DNA of 64,000 bases from Hydrangea macrophylla (Eukaryota; Streptophyta; Magnoliopsida; Cornales; Hydrangeaceae), in the NCBI GenBank assembly GCA_033977485.1, contig CM066982.1, positions 34,698,218-34,762,217 on the forward strand, written 5' to 3'. Below, in pieces: positions 12,167 through 24,949 of the stretch. Under the pieces are notes generated by a model, which ran no database searches, was not told the DNA's origin, and worked only from the letters and a program-made list of their open reading frames with translations. The position numbers were made by a program, and so were the translations under genes. Position 1 is the stretch's first letter, and each line of letters opens with the position of its first letter.

Positions 12167-13440
12167 ATATAGGGCTTGTTACTAAAACAATCTCTCAAAA
12201 TAGAACTTCTCATCTCTTTATATAGGAAAATAGAGCATGCGACCTTATGAAAAGAAAGTACAGCGACAAAAGTGTAATGCCAAATCATCACCATAACCAG
12301 CAAAATACATCACTCAGAAGCTTCTCGTGTATGCCTTAGACAGTTTAACCACACCGGACACAACATCCTCAATCCCTCGGTGAAAAGAAGTTCTACACCA
12401 CCTCAATGAAATGTACTCATGACACATCAATAACAAAATATGATTATCGCATACTTACTAATGAGTCACAAAATGTGGTATGTTATTGAATGGTCTTCCC
12501 TGAACCCACATGTCAATCTGACTAACCTGGCTGCTTACCCAGACGCCCCATAGAATGGAATTATCTCTTCGTCCTAGGATCACATGCTAAAGTAGCTGTC
12601 ATCAAGCGTCCCCTTCATGACATAGTCTCAAGTCGTGAAGGCAACCAATTTGTAGGGTAACCAATGTCTTTTGGATATGCTACGTGGCTCACACAACAAT
12701 GAAGAGGAATCCATTCACTACTCCACAATCGATCGCGAAAGCACATACAGTATGAAATGTATGCTATGGCATTCTTCCATAAAAATGGGCATGTCACTTT
12801 GTGTTTGAAAAAACAAGTAATGTCATACGAATCTTAGTCTATACGTTAAACAAAATGTCTAATATGACTTTCCCAGCACAGTCGGCCCTCCTAGCACCCG
12901 TCTAAAAACTCAAATTCAGTTGTAAACAGGCTACATAGATTCGTGGGATCTCTCTATGTTCGACTAAATATAAAGGTCTCATCTTAGCTCAATCTAAGGC
13001 AACATATAGAAATAATAAGGGTTTATATCTAGCTCGCTGCTCTTGCACTGCGTAGATATAAGTGTTCAAGCTCGATTTCTAAGTGCTACATAGATTCGTG
13101 GGATCTCTCTATGTTCGACTAAATATAAAGGTCTCATCTTAGCTCAATCTAAGGCAACATATAGAAATAATAAGGGTTTATATCTAGCTCGCTATTCTTG
13201 CACTGCGTAGATATAAGTGTTCAAGCTCGATTTCTAAGTGCTATGGATACACATATCCTAGCTAGCTATCTAAGCGTCATGAATATGATCTTGCTCACCA
13301 TCTAAGTGCCATGGACATACATGTCCTAGTTCGCTATCTCAGCACCAAGGTGAATCATCCGTATGAACAGGTCGATTCAAGCCCGATGATATATTAAAAA
13401 TGTGCATTCTTTCTATTCATATAACAAATACATATATAGA
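12167..13440 (-). other. copia 3' noncoding region
   Basis: Between the RNase H remnant and the PPT. I see no coding sequence. It contains a 155-bp tandem duplication (12931-13240), followed by shorter diverged repeats of a GCTATCTAAG/CCATGGACATACATGTCCTAG motif to about 13360. Confidence 0.6.
12931..13240. repeat. 155-bp tandem duplication
   Basis: 12931-13085 and 13086-13240 are adjacent copies differing by about two bases (GCTGCTCTTG versus GCTATTCTTG). Their near identity contrasts with the heavy decay of the surrounding copia element, so the duplication is recent. Confidence 0.95.
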
Positions 13441-13449
13441 AACCAACTA

Positions 13450-14868
13450 GTTTATAAAAACTCGATCAATAATGTCAATAAAAAAATTCCTAAGGAAATC
13501 AAATCCCACTGTGGAGATGTGCCTCAAGACAACTTCCCTTTGTGCAAACCACATCTCAAATGTGACAGAAATGAATGTCCACGTGCTAGAATGGTTTTTG
13601 AGATCTTTTGCATATGCTTAGGCTTACGTGCTATCACCGTAGATGAGCACAACCTCATCACTATGAGGTGAAGAGCCTAGCCACTGCAAAAGCTCTTCAA
13701 CCAAAATAGCTTCTTGAACAGCTGGTAAGCACACAACAAATTATGGTTCCATTGTGGACAATATAAGGCAAGGTCCATAGTCCTGCGAACATATCACAAG
13801 CTACTCTTCACTACTTTTTAGTGACAGGACCAGGGTTACGATGAAAATGACTAATTAAACCAACTGCATAGCAGACATCTGACTGAGTACACAACATAGA
13901 ATACTTCAGAATCTCTATTGTAGAAGCATATGGAAAACGGGACATTTATTTCCTTTTCTCATAATAAGTAAGACATTGATCTAAGGTCAAGGCAAGTCCC
14001 TTTAAAAATTAGGATGTCAATGGGTTTTTAAGCTTTTCATGTAAAATTGTTCAAGAACTTTCATCTTGTAAGTCCCCTGAGATAAATAGATGAGCTTATG
14101 AGAAAAAAATCTCATAATCTAAACTCCCAACTCATAGTTGGCATCACCCATGTCCTCAATCTCAAACTAAGAGGACAACCACTCTCAAGTGGTGATAATG
14201 GATCTCATTTCATTTCCAGCTTTTAGGATGTCATCGACATACAAAGAATTAGAGCACTTTTCTTGGACCATTCAATGTACACACATTGTACCACTACCTA
14301 GATGATGGTTATTTTGAGATAATAAATAGATCATTTGAGACGGCATACTTTTACGCTCATTCCCTTTGGTGACAACACCAATGGACTGATCCATATTTAT
14401 CTCGTCATCTTGTTCTCCATTTTAACCATCCAACAAAAAAAGTTCTAAAACTAAATATGCGATAATTGCTAGGATAAGGCGAATGGAGTCAGATCTCATC
14501 CTTTAGGAGAACATGTTTCCATGGTCTATACCCTCTCTGGGTACAAACTATCGCCACAAGGCGCACCTAATACTTGTCAATTGAACCATCTGCCTTAAGT
14601 TAGGTTTTGAAAACACACTTATCTCCAATAGTCTTATGCACAAGCGGAATGTCAACTAACTCCCAGACCTTATTTGCATCTATAGATCTCATCTCATCTG
14701 GCAAAGCAACTATTCACATAGCTTCAGCAAGCGAAGTAAACCACTTCAACAAAAGAAGTAGGCTCATCCTCATCCACTTGTGCACACATTTGGACACATG
14801 TGAAAATGTCTTCCTCAATTTCAAAATGGTAATAGGGAACTTTTTCCTCATTACCTACTGTAGACACC
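13450..14868 (-). pseudogene. pol: copia reverse transcriptase-RNase H remnant
   Basis: Minus-strand translation, read through stops and frame changes, gives copia landmarks in order. First is the RT N-terminus (EMRSIDANKVWELVDIP, KTIGDKCVFKT, LKADGSIDKY at about 14710-14560). The catalytic LYVDDIL segment follows near 14240. Then come the LSQGTYKMKVLEQF and SLDQC-type regions near 14100-13960, the MLCTQSDVCYAVGL equivalent near 13880, and a degraded RNase H to about 13450. At least eight stops are visible. The upstream half of pol and gag is at 54687-56400, beyond the Tat insertion. The 5 bp before the insertion are CCTAC (14864-14868). Confidence 0.85.
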
Positions 14869-15123
14869 GCCAATTTTGACCAACCGTCAAATTTAGGAGA
14901 GCGTTGCCTCCACATCCGATGATGATAAAGACCGAAAGATTTGAAGTATTCCAAGCTCTTCAAAAAGTTCTCCATACGCAATAAAATTTTCACAAAAAAA
15001 GGAAATACTGGGTATTCGGGAATTCGGGTATAAAACATCACTTTTGGAAAAATCTTCAAAACAAACCTTTTGAGAAGAAAAAGAAGAAAAGAAAAGACCT
15101 AGAAGAGGAAATTTAACAAAAAT

Positions 15124-15420
15124 TGGCACATGACAGTGTCTGCGGCACTCAATAAGTACCGCACGGCACTCCCATAGTGTCGTTGCGGCAGTCATTAACT
15201 GTCGCCGACATTTCCTGACTGCCGTTTGTTTTAAAAGTTTGTATTTTATGGTACAATATGTATATGTATGCGGATAAAACAAAAAAAAATGATAAAGCAA
15301 GGTTGACAAAAACTCAGCAATCAATAGTTTGGCACGACACTTATTGAATGCCGCGGCGGCTGTCACGAAGTGTCGTTGCGACATTCATTAACTGCCACAG
15401 AAAGTCTTTTGATTGTCGTT
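15124..15420. repeat. palindromic ~21-bp array in Tat LTR B
   Basis: Two groups (15124-15228 and 15331-15420) of imperfect palindromes such as GCGGCACTCAATAAGTACCG and TGCGACATTCATTAACTGCC, spaced about 21 bp apart. They correspond in position to the groups in LTR C. Confidence 0.75.
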
Positions 15421-15840
15421 TACTGTAGTAGTTTGTTTTTTCAGGAAGTATATATTGTACCACCAAATGCAGTATTTATAGCTATTTTTTTTACTTCAAA
15501 TTCACTAAAATTACCTAGGTTTTTGTCTATATCAGGAGAGGTATCTTCATTGGAAAAGGGGACTAAAACCACACATTTTTGGGAGAAGGGAATTTTAAGG
15601 AGATAACAAAAAGAATTTAGGGATAAAGAGAGTTTGGAGAGCTTGAAGAGCTTGGAAGACCTTCAAAATATAGAAGTTTGAGGATAGTTTGGAGGTGATC
15701 CTCTAATCTTAAGCTGTGTTTTATTTCTCTTGAACCTCTTATCTTCAAATCATTTAGTTCTTCTCGATTAAGTTTTTTTAGGTTTTGTTAGTAAACTTGG
15801 AAGTCTTAGCTTCCTAGTTCTTTTCATTCTTTTTTTTTGT

Positions 15841-16310
15841 TTGTACTTCTCTCATGAGATTCTTGGAGGTCCTCCATATTTCACTTGAATCTCATGAGCT
15901 TGATCTCTTAGTCTCATGTAATCTTATGCTTCAGATGGAAGTCAAAGTCAATCATCTTTTATAAAAGAACAAGTAGATGAATCCAAACCCCCACCATGGT
16001 TTGGGTTCTCTAACTTGGAGTTTCATGGAATCTCTTTTATATTCCTTGAAAACTTATGAGTAATAGTCATGCTTGTTTGTACTTCTCTCTTGAGATACTT
16101 GGAGGTCTTCCATACCTCACTTGAATCTCATGAGTTTGATCTTTTAGTCTCATGTAAGCTTATGCTTCATATGAGATTTAAACTTGACCATCATTTTATC
16201 AAGAACAAGTAGATTAATCCAAACCCCCACCATGGTTTGGGTTCTCTAACTTGAAGTTTTCATGGAATCTCTTTTATATTCCTTGAAAACTCATGAGTAT
16301 TAGTCCTGTT
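15841..16310. repeat. ~236-bp direct duplication inside Tat LTR
   Basis: The block beginning TTGTACTTCTCTC at 15841 recurs at 16077. Both copies contain CCAAACCCCCACCATGGTTT. The same duplication is in LTR C (from about 50883 and 51118) and in LTR A, so it predates these insertions. Confidence 0.85.
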
Positions 16311-16938
16311 TTGACCTCCAATGACCCTCAATGGAAAGGAGGGTAAGGTTTAGGATGATTTAATATCCATGGCTTGATGGATAGATGCAACAAAAAGATG
16401 ATAAGTTCAATAGAGGTGCAGTGAAATCATGATCCTGTTTTGATCAAGGATTTTTAATTAAATCTTGATCCGTTGGAATTGAATAAGACCACTTGGAATG
16501 TGTTCATAACACAAAGTTCTACCATTGTAATGTTTGTTTTAGTGAGATCTTATGGTTAACATGGTTTGATCATGAGTTTTGTGAAGCAATCATATTCTGT
16601 CCAGAATTTCAGAACAGCAAGTCATTTTCAGAATAAGTAAATCAGAACCTTAATAAAACATTTTTGACCCCAAATAATTTTTTATATGAAGTTTCATGTG
16701 TTACTAAGATCCACTAAAAAGATCAAAGTGATTCTGAGTTTTTTTTACTATTTTTAAAAAATCATACAAAATCTTTGGACAGAGATTTGCAAATCTCTGA
16801 GTTACGTCTGATTTTTACCTTTTCCCCAGAGATTGGACCGTTGATCTTTGATTTTTTCTTTCTGGGTTAGAAACTAGACTCACAGAGGCACCTTGTGTCC
16901 AAAAATCATCAAGATCAAATCATGGGAACCATGCCTTT

Positions 16939-17287
16939 TTTCACGAATATGAAGATAAGCACGTTCTGACCCCATTCCATGGAAAGTTGGTAAGAGTGGA
17001 ATCATGCCATGTCTAAAGTGAAAATTTCCTGTGTGTCTAGGTAGAGTGATGCAAGAAGGAGTGATGTTTCTTTCTGGGGTAAATAAATCACGTAAAGGAC
17101 GTTGTTCACGTTCTGGTAAAATAAATTGTGGTATATTTTCCCCCTGCTCACTATGAGCATCATCGGCTATTCCTTCTATACCTTCAATTTCAGCCATGAT
17201 TCTAGGAAACTGTATACTAGATGATTCACTAGAAATATTAGAATTATGTGGTACTTGATATAAAGCCTCAGTAGTATCTAAGGACAT
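16939..17287 (-). pseudogene. gag: second Athila gag N-terminus, truncated
   Basis: Minus-strand start MSLDTTEALYQVPHNSN, nearly identical to the gag at 28440-29096 (one visible change, IADDA versus IVDDA). It runs about 115 codons and is cut within the capsid region at the junction with Tat LTR B. It follows its own PBS (17615-17632), which makes LTR2 a shared LTR of a tandem. Confidence 0.9.
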
Positions 17288-17614
17288 AAGAAGTAAGTGA
17301 AAACTAACTGATAATATTATTATTATTATTATTATTATTAGCTAAGTAAAAACTTTAATTTTATTTTATATATTTTCTATTTTTTTGTTTTTTTTTTTAG
17401 AAGATGCACAAGTACATACTTATAAATATATATTTATTTCACAAGGAAATATTATATATAGGTTTTTTTTTTTTTTTTATTATTAATATTTTTATTTTAT
17501 TATTTTCTTAAAAAGAAAACTAGATTATTTATAAGGTAGAATAAGTATATATATATATAGTGAGAGAAATAGTTTTAGACCTAACTTTTTTTATTTATTA
17601 TTTTTATTAACCGT

Positions 17615-17632
17615 TCCCCGGCAACAGCGCCA
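17615..17632 (-). promoter_or_regulatory. primer binding site of second Athila unit
   Basis: Minus strand TGGCGCTGTTGCCGGGGA, tRNA-Asp type, six bases from the LTR2 end. It is identical to the PBS at 29417. Confidence 0.85.
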
Positions 17633-17638
17633 AAAACT

Positions 17639-20091
17639 TGACGACATCCTATTGACGCGCTTTCTTATCATACCCAAGTGTAGGTGATCGTACAAGTAAT
17701 AAAGTTCTGGAAGTCCAGGTCGAACCCACAGGGAACGAAATAAAATTTTATAAAGTTAAGCAGATAACTATTTTGTCACTACAAAGAAAATAAAAGATGA
17801 TGGATTTTTGTGGGGTTTTACTAAACTACTAATTTTTATATGTTTGCAATAAAAATAATTAAAGCTATTTTTTTCTTAACAGTTTATGGTAAAGATTTTA
17901 ACAGTGCAAAATAAATTAACTAACATACTAGTAAGAAAATGAAGAAAAATATACAAAAGCTAAATTTTTGTAAGATAAACTTTTTAGATTTAATAATAAC
18001 GAAATATGGAAATAATACAGATATTTAAGCAAAACTATTATAAAAAAGGAAATATTAATTAACTAGGGGAAAATGATTTAAAGAATTGGGAATATGCAAA
18101 CCAACACTAAATCCCACAACTTTTGTGCATTTGAAAAGCATTTGGCATTTAAGACCGCAGAGTCATTCTTTATTTAAAAATAAACTTTCACTAGTCAAGG
18201 TCATATCAAGTGTGTCAGGTTTGATATGAAACGACATCGTTTGGTTTAAAGAAAAATAAAAAGGCAACTGGCCAGTAGCCAGGTTCGAACCGTGCCCCGC
18301 CGCGGACGTGGGTTATTCGGCGTCCAGTCCCCACCACTCTGCCACTACACAATTGCTTATCCATTATTGGATAGAAATATATATAAACACATATTTGAAA
18401 TATTAACTTTGTCATATGAGTTGTTTGAGTATGCTAGGTGTTTTTTATGACAAAAGGCATAGTTTGACAATCCACATAATTATGCTTTTTATTTCAAATA
18501 TGTAATCTTTTGAGTCCAATATAGCCATAGTATATAAACATGTTAAATGGTCATAAACTATAGATACATAGATATTTTTGGCCATAAATGGAAAAATTAC
18601 TCATCCAGATAAATTTGCCCATTTAAGATTAGTGCACAGAAGTTGTGGTTTCTAAGTTTTTATTGCATATCCTCAATTAAACTTTTAGCCTACCATTTTG
18701 GAATCGAAACTGTCTTCCAAATAAAATTTAAAGATAAATTAAATAGGTGTAAACAGTGACTGCTCAATTAAAACTAAAGTTGTGAAACTAAGGTAGGAGT
18801 GAAATATACTATTATTATATTATTTTTCTACTTAACATGAGCTGGGGTTGAATTTGTGGAATCTGCAAAATAGCAAAGTTTAGTACAACTATGTTAATAA
18901 AATATACATAAATGGAAATACTGAACCAAAAATAAAATACTAAACCTTTGACTTTGGATTCTTGTGGGGTCACAGTGGTTGAACTCCAAGAACACAAATA
19001 AGGCCAAACCAAATCCAAATATACTTTTGGAGTGAGATATGAATATGGTGTGCTTTTGGACTTTAGTAGGTGATTATAACAACTACGTGGCTAAGAAATC
19101 TGGCATTTAATCGCAAAATCTGTCTTCTAGTGAATAAAAATATTGCTATAAAAACTGAAAATTTGAAGTTTCTAACTATTTTAGGGGACAACTATAAGTA
19201 TAACTAGACTAAAGATATTAAATCTAAATTTAAATAGGACTATTTTACTACTAAAAATTGACAAAGGTCATACAAGAAAACAAATATTTTATTTTAAGAA
19301 ATACAGTACACAAAGTTTTGCTACATATTTTTGAACATAAAATCATCAATTACATAAAAGTAAAATTTTACAATTACTAGAACTAGAAAAGGCAAAGAAA
19401 AACTAAAGTTTCCTATTTCTAGGGACAATATAAAGTGCTCACATAATAACCTCCCCTAAACTATTCTCTCAGTGATTGTGTGTTGAGTGTTGTGAATTGG
19501 TGGTGAAGCTTCTTGCCCTCTGCTCAATTTATAGACGAAGTTTTTATGTATTTACGTCATTCACTTCGTCACGTGGCAAATTTTTCTTCGCGTTTGGTTT
19601 ATGATTGTAGACTGTTCGTCAGATACTCCTTTGACAAAAATCCTGCAAAGAGAGAAAAAGAGGGAGAGAGGAAAGAGAGAAGAGAAGAAGAAAACAAAAA
19701 AAAAATAATAATAAAGTATATAACAAACATCACATCCAAGCTTTAGCTTGGATGTGTTTTTCTTCGTTTGTTTTTTTTTTTTTTTTTCAAATTTCAAATA
19801 GTAAAATTACTGTTTGTTCACTATTCATTACTATTCATTACTATTCACATTTGACTAATAATATGGGAGATACTACAGTGTGATTGCTACTTCTTTCCTT
19901 CCCTTTATTTCACTTCACTTTTACCTAAACATATAAAATATGTAAAAACACATTTTTACACGCATTTGAGTGACATCACTATTAAATTATATTAATTCAA
20001 ATATGCATGTAAAAACTAGAAATTTGGGGGATTAAATGAGTATTATGTCTATTATATTGGCACATAAATGTGCAATATTCAATGTTTGTCA
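17639..20091 (-). mobile_element. Athila LTR2 (2453 bp)
   Basis: Begins TGACAAACATTG at 20091, after the PPT, and ends GGATGTCGTCA at 17639, before the PBS. TGAC/GTCA are perfect inverted ends. It matches LTR1 apart from the solo-LTR insertion and scattered substitutions. It contains a tRNA-like segment at 18282-18350. The ~66-codon frames inside it are not convincing as proteins. Confidence 0.95.
18282..18350 (-). other. tRNA-like / SINE-head-like segment in Athila LTR2
   Basis: On minus, TAGTGGCAGAGTGGT fits a pol III box A (TGGCAGAGTGG, 18334-18344). About 42 bases downstream GGTTCGAACC (18282-18291) fits a box B except for the last base. Between them GGACG...CGTCC can form a 5-bp stem at roughly the anticodon position. 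The T-arm stem is poor and no clean acceptor stem forms. A tRNA-derived SINE remnant or a decayed tRNA pseudogene is more likely than a tRNA gene. Confidence 0.4.
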
Positions 20092-20105
20092 CACCCCTCA
20101 ACTAG
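20092..20105 (-). promoter_or_regulatory. Athila polypurine tract
   Basis: Minus strand GCTAGTTGAGGGGTG, ending at the LTR2 start (TGACAAAC). The G-run next to the TG end is typical. Confidence 0.8.
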
Positions 20106-23100
20106 CTTATTGCTAGTCCCTAGCAATGAAGTGAAAGAGAAATTGTTCTAGAAGTTTTATTAAAGAGTAGGAATAAACTAAGGAAATTTAAAAATTAACT
20201 AACTCACTGTCGCAGAAATTGCGATTGCATTTAGCGTATGCAACAAGCCGTTAAACCCCTATGTTACCCCTAGTGGACGAGTGTTGTCTCGTGAGGGTTT
20301 GTAGTGAATATACCCACAAAATTCTTTTAATTTTTTTTTTAAATATAAAAATAAAGTAAAATAAAAATAAAGGTAGACTTTTTCCTTTTACAACAGATAA
20401 GATTAAATTTGGCAATAAAATGAAATTTCCAAGTATGTAATAGTAATGCAACACATATACTCACAGTTTTGTCAATTGAAGCATTTTTTATACTCTTTAA
20501 ACTCACAGTGTGTACTTGAAAAATCAAGCAACTGATCTTAACTTCAAAGTGTACACAACTATTAACAGTCATAAAACTTGTAGTTTTAACTCAAATCTCA
20601 CTAGAATTTCACTCTTTTAAGGAGAAACTCTCAGAAACCGGTGTAGAGAACATCTCACTTGGTAGGGAAGCAAAGATAGAGGAATTGCTTCCAAAAATAT
20701 ATATATATATATATATTGATGACTCAATATATAGGCATTTGGAGTACAATAAGTCTCATGAAAGAATACTTAGCATTAGAAGAGCGATCTACCGTGGAGA
20801 ACATCCTGATCACTTAAATTTAAAAATCAATTTCTTTTAAATCATTAGGACTTTGACTGGTAGGTTAGAAATTAAGATGAGTAGGAGATTTGGGGTGTAT
20901 TTGTTCTAAGCATGTGATTGGAGTGTTTGCGCAATTCATTCCAACCTCTTCTTTTTCTTCTCCTTTTTATCATATATACATTTTTTTTTTAGTTTCTCAT
21001 TTTTTTTTTTTTTGAAATCAACTCCTTTCTTTCTTTACCACTTCTAGCAATATTAATACAGTCCAATCACATACCTGGATATAGAAGTGAGGTTTGTACT
21101 CCCAGGTGGAGCAATGTATGATTTGGATAGAACTGAGAATAAGGTAATATTAGGTGAAGGGGGGTGCATTTGAAAGAAAAGATGGCCTAAATCATTTTAA
21201 AAATAGATTGACTTTGTTCATTTAAGCAATTTGGACGTTCTAATGGTAAATCCTGAACGTTCTCTTCTAATGATCAGTCAAAGGAAAAAAATAATGAGAC
21301 TTTCAACGAGTGATATGATAAAGAGAATAAAATGAGACTGAAAAGAATAGTAACCCTCATAAAGAAAGATTGGCACAAAAGCTCACATGGGTTAATTAGT
21401 TTCCACTACTTGTCTTTAAACTGCATAGTTTATGTTTACTCATCCATTTAGATTCAGTAAATATTTTCACACTGTTTCAAAATGTTTAATGTTTAAAGAG
21501 TTTCTAGCATTTGAAAATAGTAAAACATGTGACAATGTGTTGTATGCTATTAACATACCCAAAATAACATTAACGTGTCAAATTTATCTTATATAAAGTA
21601 AAAGAAAAACTTCTGAAAAATCCTAAGCATATCCACTAAGTTGGATACATATATGGTGCAACTAGTATCCTCTGCACCTATACGAAAGAGGCTACGCAAT
21701 CCGGAGCGTCCAAGTTGTCATGATTACCCATCCACCTCTAGTAAAAGAGATGAGTCTAGAACCACTAGCAAGCTAAAAACATCAGTAAGAGGCTAGGAGA
21801 TAACTCTGGCTTTACTTAGTTTTTCGCTACCTCTAGAGTCATTCACCGCACTAGACATATCTGGTGATGCTGGGATCATGCAAATTACTCCTATCGAACC
21901 AGCTAATGAAAGCCAGATGTACACGTAGGATCATTTTAAAGTCTGACCTGACTGAAAATTATTGACTGTACAAAAACTAAAAATAAAAATAAAAAGAAAT
22001 GAGGGATGGGAAAACAAAATTTATTTGGGTATCAAAGGATCCAGTCCTCTTTCTCAACCAAAATTTTCTTTTGTTTTGATTTGAATTGTCTTTTGTAACA
22101 GTAGTAAACTTTAAAAGATGTGCCATTATGAGCAATTAAACCAGGACATTCTTCTCTATAACAATTCAAACATCATCCTAACCTTTTAGCTTTCCTTTTG
22201 ATGGCATAAAGGCTAGTGCCAGCAAAGGGTTTCTTCTGCTCAGAAACAAGTGAGCGACCCATTAACGTCTGGTCATCGACTATTGGATCCATTTTTTATA
22301 CTCTCAGCCAACAAGAGAGGCTAGACTCAACCCTCCACTCCTTTCAACTATCAACTAAGATCTAATTAAAGAGAGCTTAGAGGGGGTGGGTGGGAATTTT
22401 ATTTAAAAACTAAAAATATTTATATAAAAAAATATATATAAATATATACATTCAGAAACTAAATTTTTTTTTATTTTTTATTTTTAAAACAAAAAACTAG
22501 AAAATAACATTTTTCTCTCTTTTTTTTTTTTTTAGAAAAGTCCAAGACAGCGTATCATTACAATAACAATAATAAGGAAAATTATAGTATAAACTTCGAA
22601 AATCATAAGAGCGGTGACGTGTTCGTCATTCATTTTTTTTTTTTTTTTTTAACAAGGGCAACGCAGCATTATCATAACAGCAATTAAGAAAATGATAAGG
22701 TAAAGTTCAAAATACATAAGACCAATAGCTATCGCGTCGTCCATTTTTTTTTTTTTTACAAAGAAATGGAAAAATATCACCTGTCACTTGAAAATCTGAA
22801 AACCTGGTAGGGCTGTAGATCGAGTGATATTTCCAAGCTTCTTTGGTGCGTGAGTACCTACAACTTATGGACATTATTTTTGTTAAATAATGAAAAAGAG
22901 AGAAAATAAAAATCTAAAATAAAAACTAAAAATATAAGCTGAATCGGAAAAATAGAGAATAAAATCAAGCTTTTCTCTGGATTATAGATCTTACCTTTAG
23001 TGATCAGTAGAGTGGATCTTGATTTTGGATCGAAGAAAATTTAAAAAAAATGAGAGATTGAGAGAGATCGAGAGATTGGGGGAAGAGAGTGAGAGAGTTG

Positions 23101-23533
23101 CAAAGAATGAGAGAGAGAGATCGCGGCGAGAGTGAGAGAAAAGAGAGGAAGAAGAAAGGAAAAAGAGAGAAAAAGAGAGATAGGGAAAAGATTTTATGGT
23201 TCAAAGCCCTATATAAAGTCATTTTCTCTTTTTTCAGTGTATGAGAGAAACTAATAAATTTTTTTTTTTTATGAAATAAAGATAGAATAAACAAACAGGT
23301 GTTAATCGTGAAACCGTCCCCCCCAACTGAGTCTGACATTGTCCTCAATGAGTGAGATGAGAAAAAGAAGCTAAGGATAACACCTGTAATAAAAAGAAAT
23401 ACAAAAAGAAATGGTAGAATAATAATGACCAAATTAACTTATATATAAAAAGTTATCTAATTAAGAGTATAGGACTTATGAAAATATCAATACTCTGATA
23501 CACTATGTCCTATACCAATTATGTTTTAAGATA
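20106..23533 (-). other. Athila 3' noncoding region
   Basis: 3.4 kb between the INT stop and the PPT with no credible ORF. Athila elements often carry an env-like ORF here; none is seen. It holds a G-rich AGTTGGGGGGG block with an upstream GAGGACAATGTCAG motif (minus, 23318-23355), a feature commonly seen after INT in this lineage, long T-runs, and a diverged tandem repeat (22510-22757). The Phe/Leu/Ser-rich frame at 23004-23432 is a CT-repeat translation. Confidence 0.7.
22510..22757. repeat. diverged tandem repeat with poly(T) ends
   Basis: Two ~115-bp units, each starting with a run of T and containing CAGCGTATCATTACAATAACA or CAGCATTATCATAACAGCAAT and then a GTCGTCCATT-like end followed by the next T-run. 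Confidence 0.6.
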
Positions 23534-24940
23534 TTAAGGATCATTATAGTTGGGGTCCTCCAAAGGAATGGACTCCAACTCAGGTTCAAATCCTTCTAAA
23601 AATGGCTTTAATCTATGTCCATTAACTTTAAATGTATTTCCATCTTTAGGGTCCTCAATCTCGACAGTTCTATAAGGATAAACATTTTTTACAATATATG
23701 GACCAGTCCATCGAGATTTCATCTTTCCTCTAAAAAGATGTAGTCTTGAGTCATATAATAGAACTTTTTGTGTGGGGGTAAATCTTTTGCGCAAAAGATT
23801 CTTATTATGATACATTTTAGTTCTTGCTTGATGAATTCGAGCATTATCATATGCGTCTTTACGAATTTCTTCAAGCTCACTTAATTGTAATTTTCTTAAA
23901 ATTCCTCCCTCTTCAATATTACAATTTAAAGTTCTAGTAGCCCAATATGCCTTATGTTCTAATTCTACTGGTAGGTGACAAGCTTTTCCATAGACAAGTC
24001 TATATGGAGACATTCCTAAATGGGTCTTATAAGCAGTTCTATATACCCATAAAGCATCTGTTAATTTTGAAGACCAGTCTTTACGATTAGAATCAACAGT
24101 TTTTTCGAGAATATGCTTAATTTGCCTATTAGCTAATTCAGCTTGTCCATTTGTTTGTGGATGGTATGCAGTTGACACCTTATGGGTCACTCCATATCTT
24201 TTCATTAATTTTTCAAATGGCTTGTTACAGAAATGAGTTCCTTGATCACTTATTATTGCTTTTGGAGTTCCAAATCGAGAAAGTATATTATCTTTTAAAA
24301 ATGCAATAACTGTACGGTGATCATTCTTTCTTGTAGGAATAGCTTCTACCCATTTTGAAACATATTCGACTGCTAATAAAATATATTCATATTGGCAAGA
24401 TGGAGGAAAAGGTCCCATAAAGTCAATGCCCCAACAATCAAATATTTCAATTGTAATTATAGGGGTCATTGGCATTTGATTTCTTTTCGTAATACTGCCC
24501 AACATTTGGCAGCGGTTACAAGCCTTACAATATAAATATGAATCTTTAAATAGAGTTGGCCAATATAAACCGCTTTGTAAAATTTTCATGGCAGTTACTC
24601 GAGATGAAAAATGTCCTCCACAAAAGGACGAATGACACATGAAAAGTACATTTTCGATTTCTTCATTAGGAACACATTTCCTAATTACCTGATCGGCACA
24701 ATATTTAAACAGATATGGGTCATCAAAGTAGAAATGCCTAGCAATAGCTAGGAATCTCTTTTTATCTGATGTTGACCAATTGCTTGGTATTTTTCCAGTG
24801 ACTAAATAATTAACAAGATCAGCATACCATGGTAAAGAAGTTACAGAAAATAACTGTTCATCAGGAAAAGAGTCTTGAATAGGTAAGGGTTCACTAGTAT
24901 TGTCTTCAAAAGTGAGGCGGGATAAGTGATCAGCTACCAC
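23534..24940 (-). CDS. pol: Athila integrase
   Basis: 468-codon open stretch, the C-terminal part of pol. It has an HHCC zinc-binding region ([28 protein letters not shown]), catalytic core Asp in [11 protein letters not shown], second Asp in IISDQGTHF, Glu in [16 protein letters not shown], and a GPY/F-like end ([22 protein letters not shown]). It inserts the cDNA into chromosomal DNA. It is in the same frame as the upstream RT-RNase H and separated from it only by a TGA codon (near 24945), where relatives usually have Gly ([13 protein letters not shown]). The polyprotein is therefore complete except for that nonsense codon. The natural product is part of Pol, so no independent start is expected. 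Confidence 0.9.
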   Translation of the reverse strand: MVADHLSRLTFEDNTSEPLPIQDSFPDEQLFSVTSLPWYADLVNYLVTGKIPSNWSTSDKKRFLAIARHFYFDDPYLFKYCADQVIRKCVPNEEIENVLFMCHSSFCGGHFSSRVTAMKILQSGLYWPTLFKDSYLYCKACNRCQMLGSITKRNQMPMTPIITIEIFDCWGIDFMGPFPPSCQYEYILLAVEYVSKWVEAIPTRKNDHRTVIAFLKDNILSRFGTPKAIISDQGTHFCNKPFEKLMKRYGVTHKVSTAYHPQTNGQAELANRQIKHILEKTVDSNRKDWSSKLTDALWVYRTAYKTHLGMSPYRLVYGKACHLPVELEHKAYWATRTLNCNIEEGGILRKLQLSELEEIRKDAYDNARIHQARTKMYHNKNLLRKRFTPTQKVLLYDSRLHLFRGKMKSRWTGPYIVKNVYPYRTVEIEDPKDGNTFKVNGHRLKPFLEGFEPELESIPLEDPNYNDP

Positions 24941-24949
24941 ATTTTCTAC

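Larger units (their letters stand above)
14869..16938 (+). mobile_element. Tat LTR B, first part
   Basis: Starts TGTAGACACCGCC and matches LTR C from 49920 to about 51980. It is broken at 16938/16939 by the nested Athila element; about 340 bp of LTR (C equivalent 51981-52322) are missing before it resumes at 34852. The TATA region is mutated (CTATATCAGG near 15529, versus CTATATAAGG in C). It contains the palindromic array and a ~236-bp direct duplication. Confidence 0.9.

Noticed and set aside
14724..15384. Minus-strand frames crossing 14869
   Set aside because: They run from copia pol into the Tat LTR and so are chimeric by insertion; the LTR part translates the palindromic array.
18215..18415. 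Genuine tRNA gene
   Set aside because: Box A and B fit, but the T-stem has mismatches and no acceptor stem forms; kept only as a tRNA-like segment.
23004..23432. 142-codon Phe/Leu/Ser-rich minus frame after Athila INT, considered as an env-like protein
   Set aside because: It is made of CT-rich simple sequence, with no organised signal peptide, transmembrane segment or conserved Cys.
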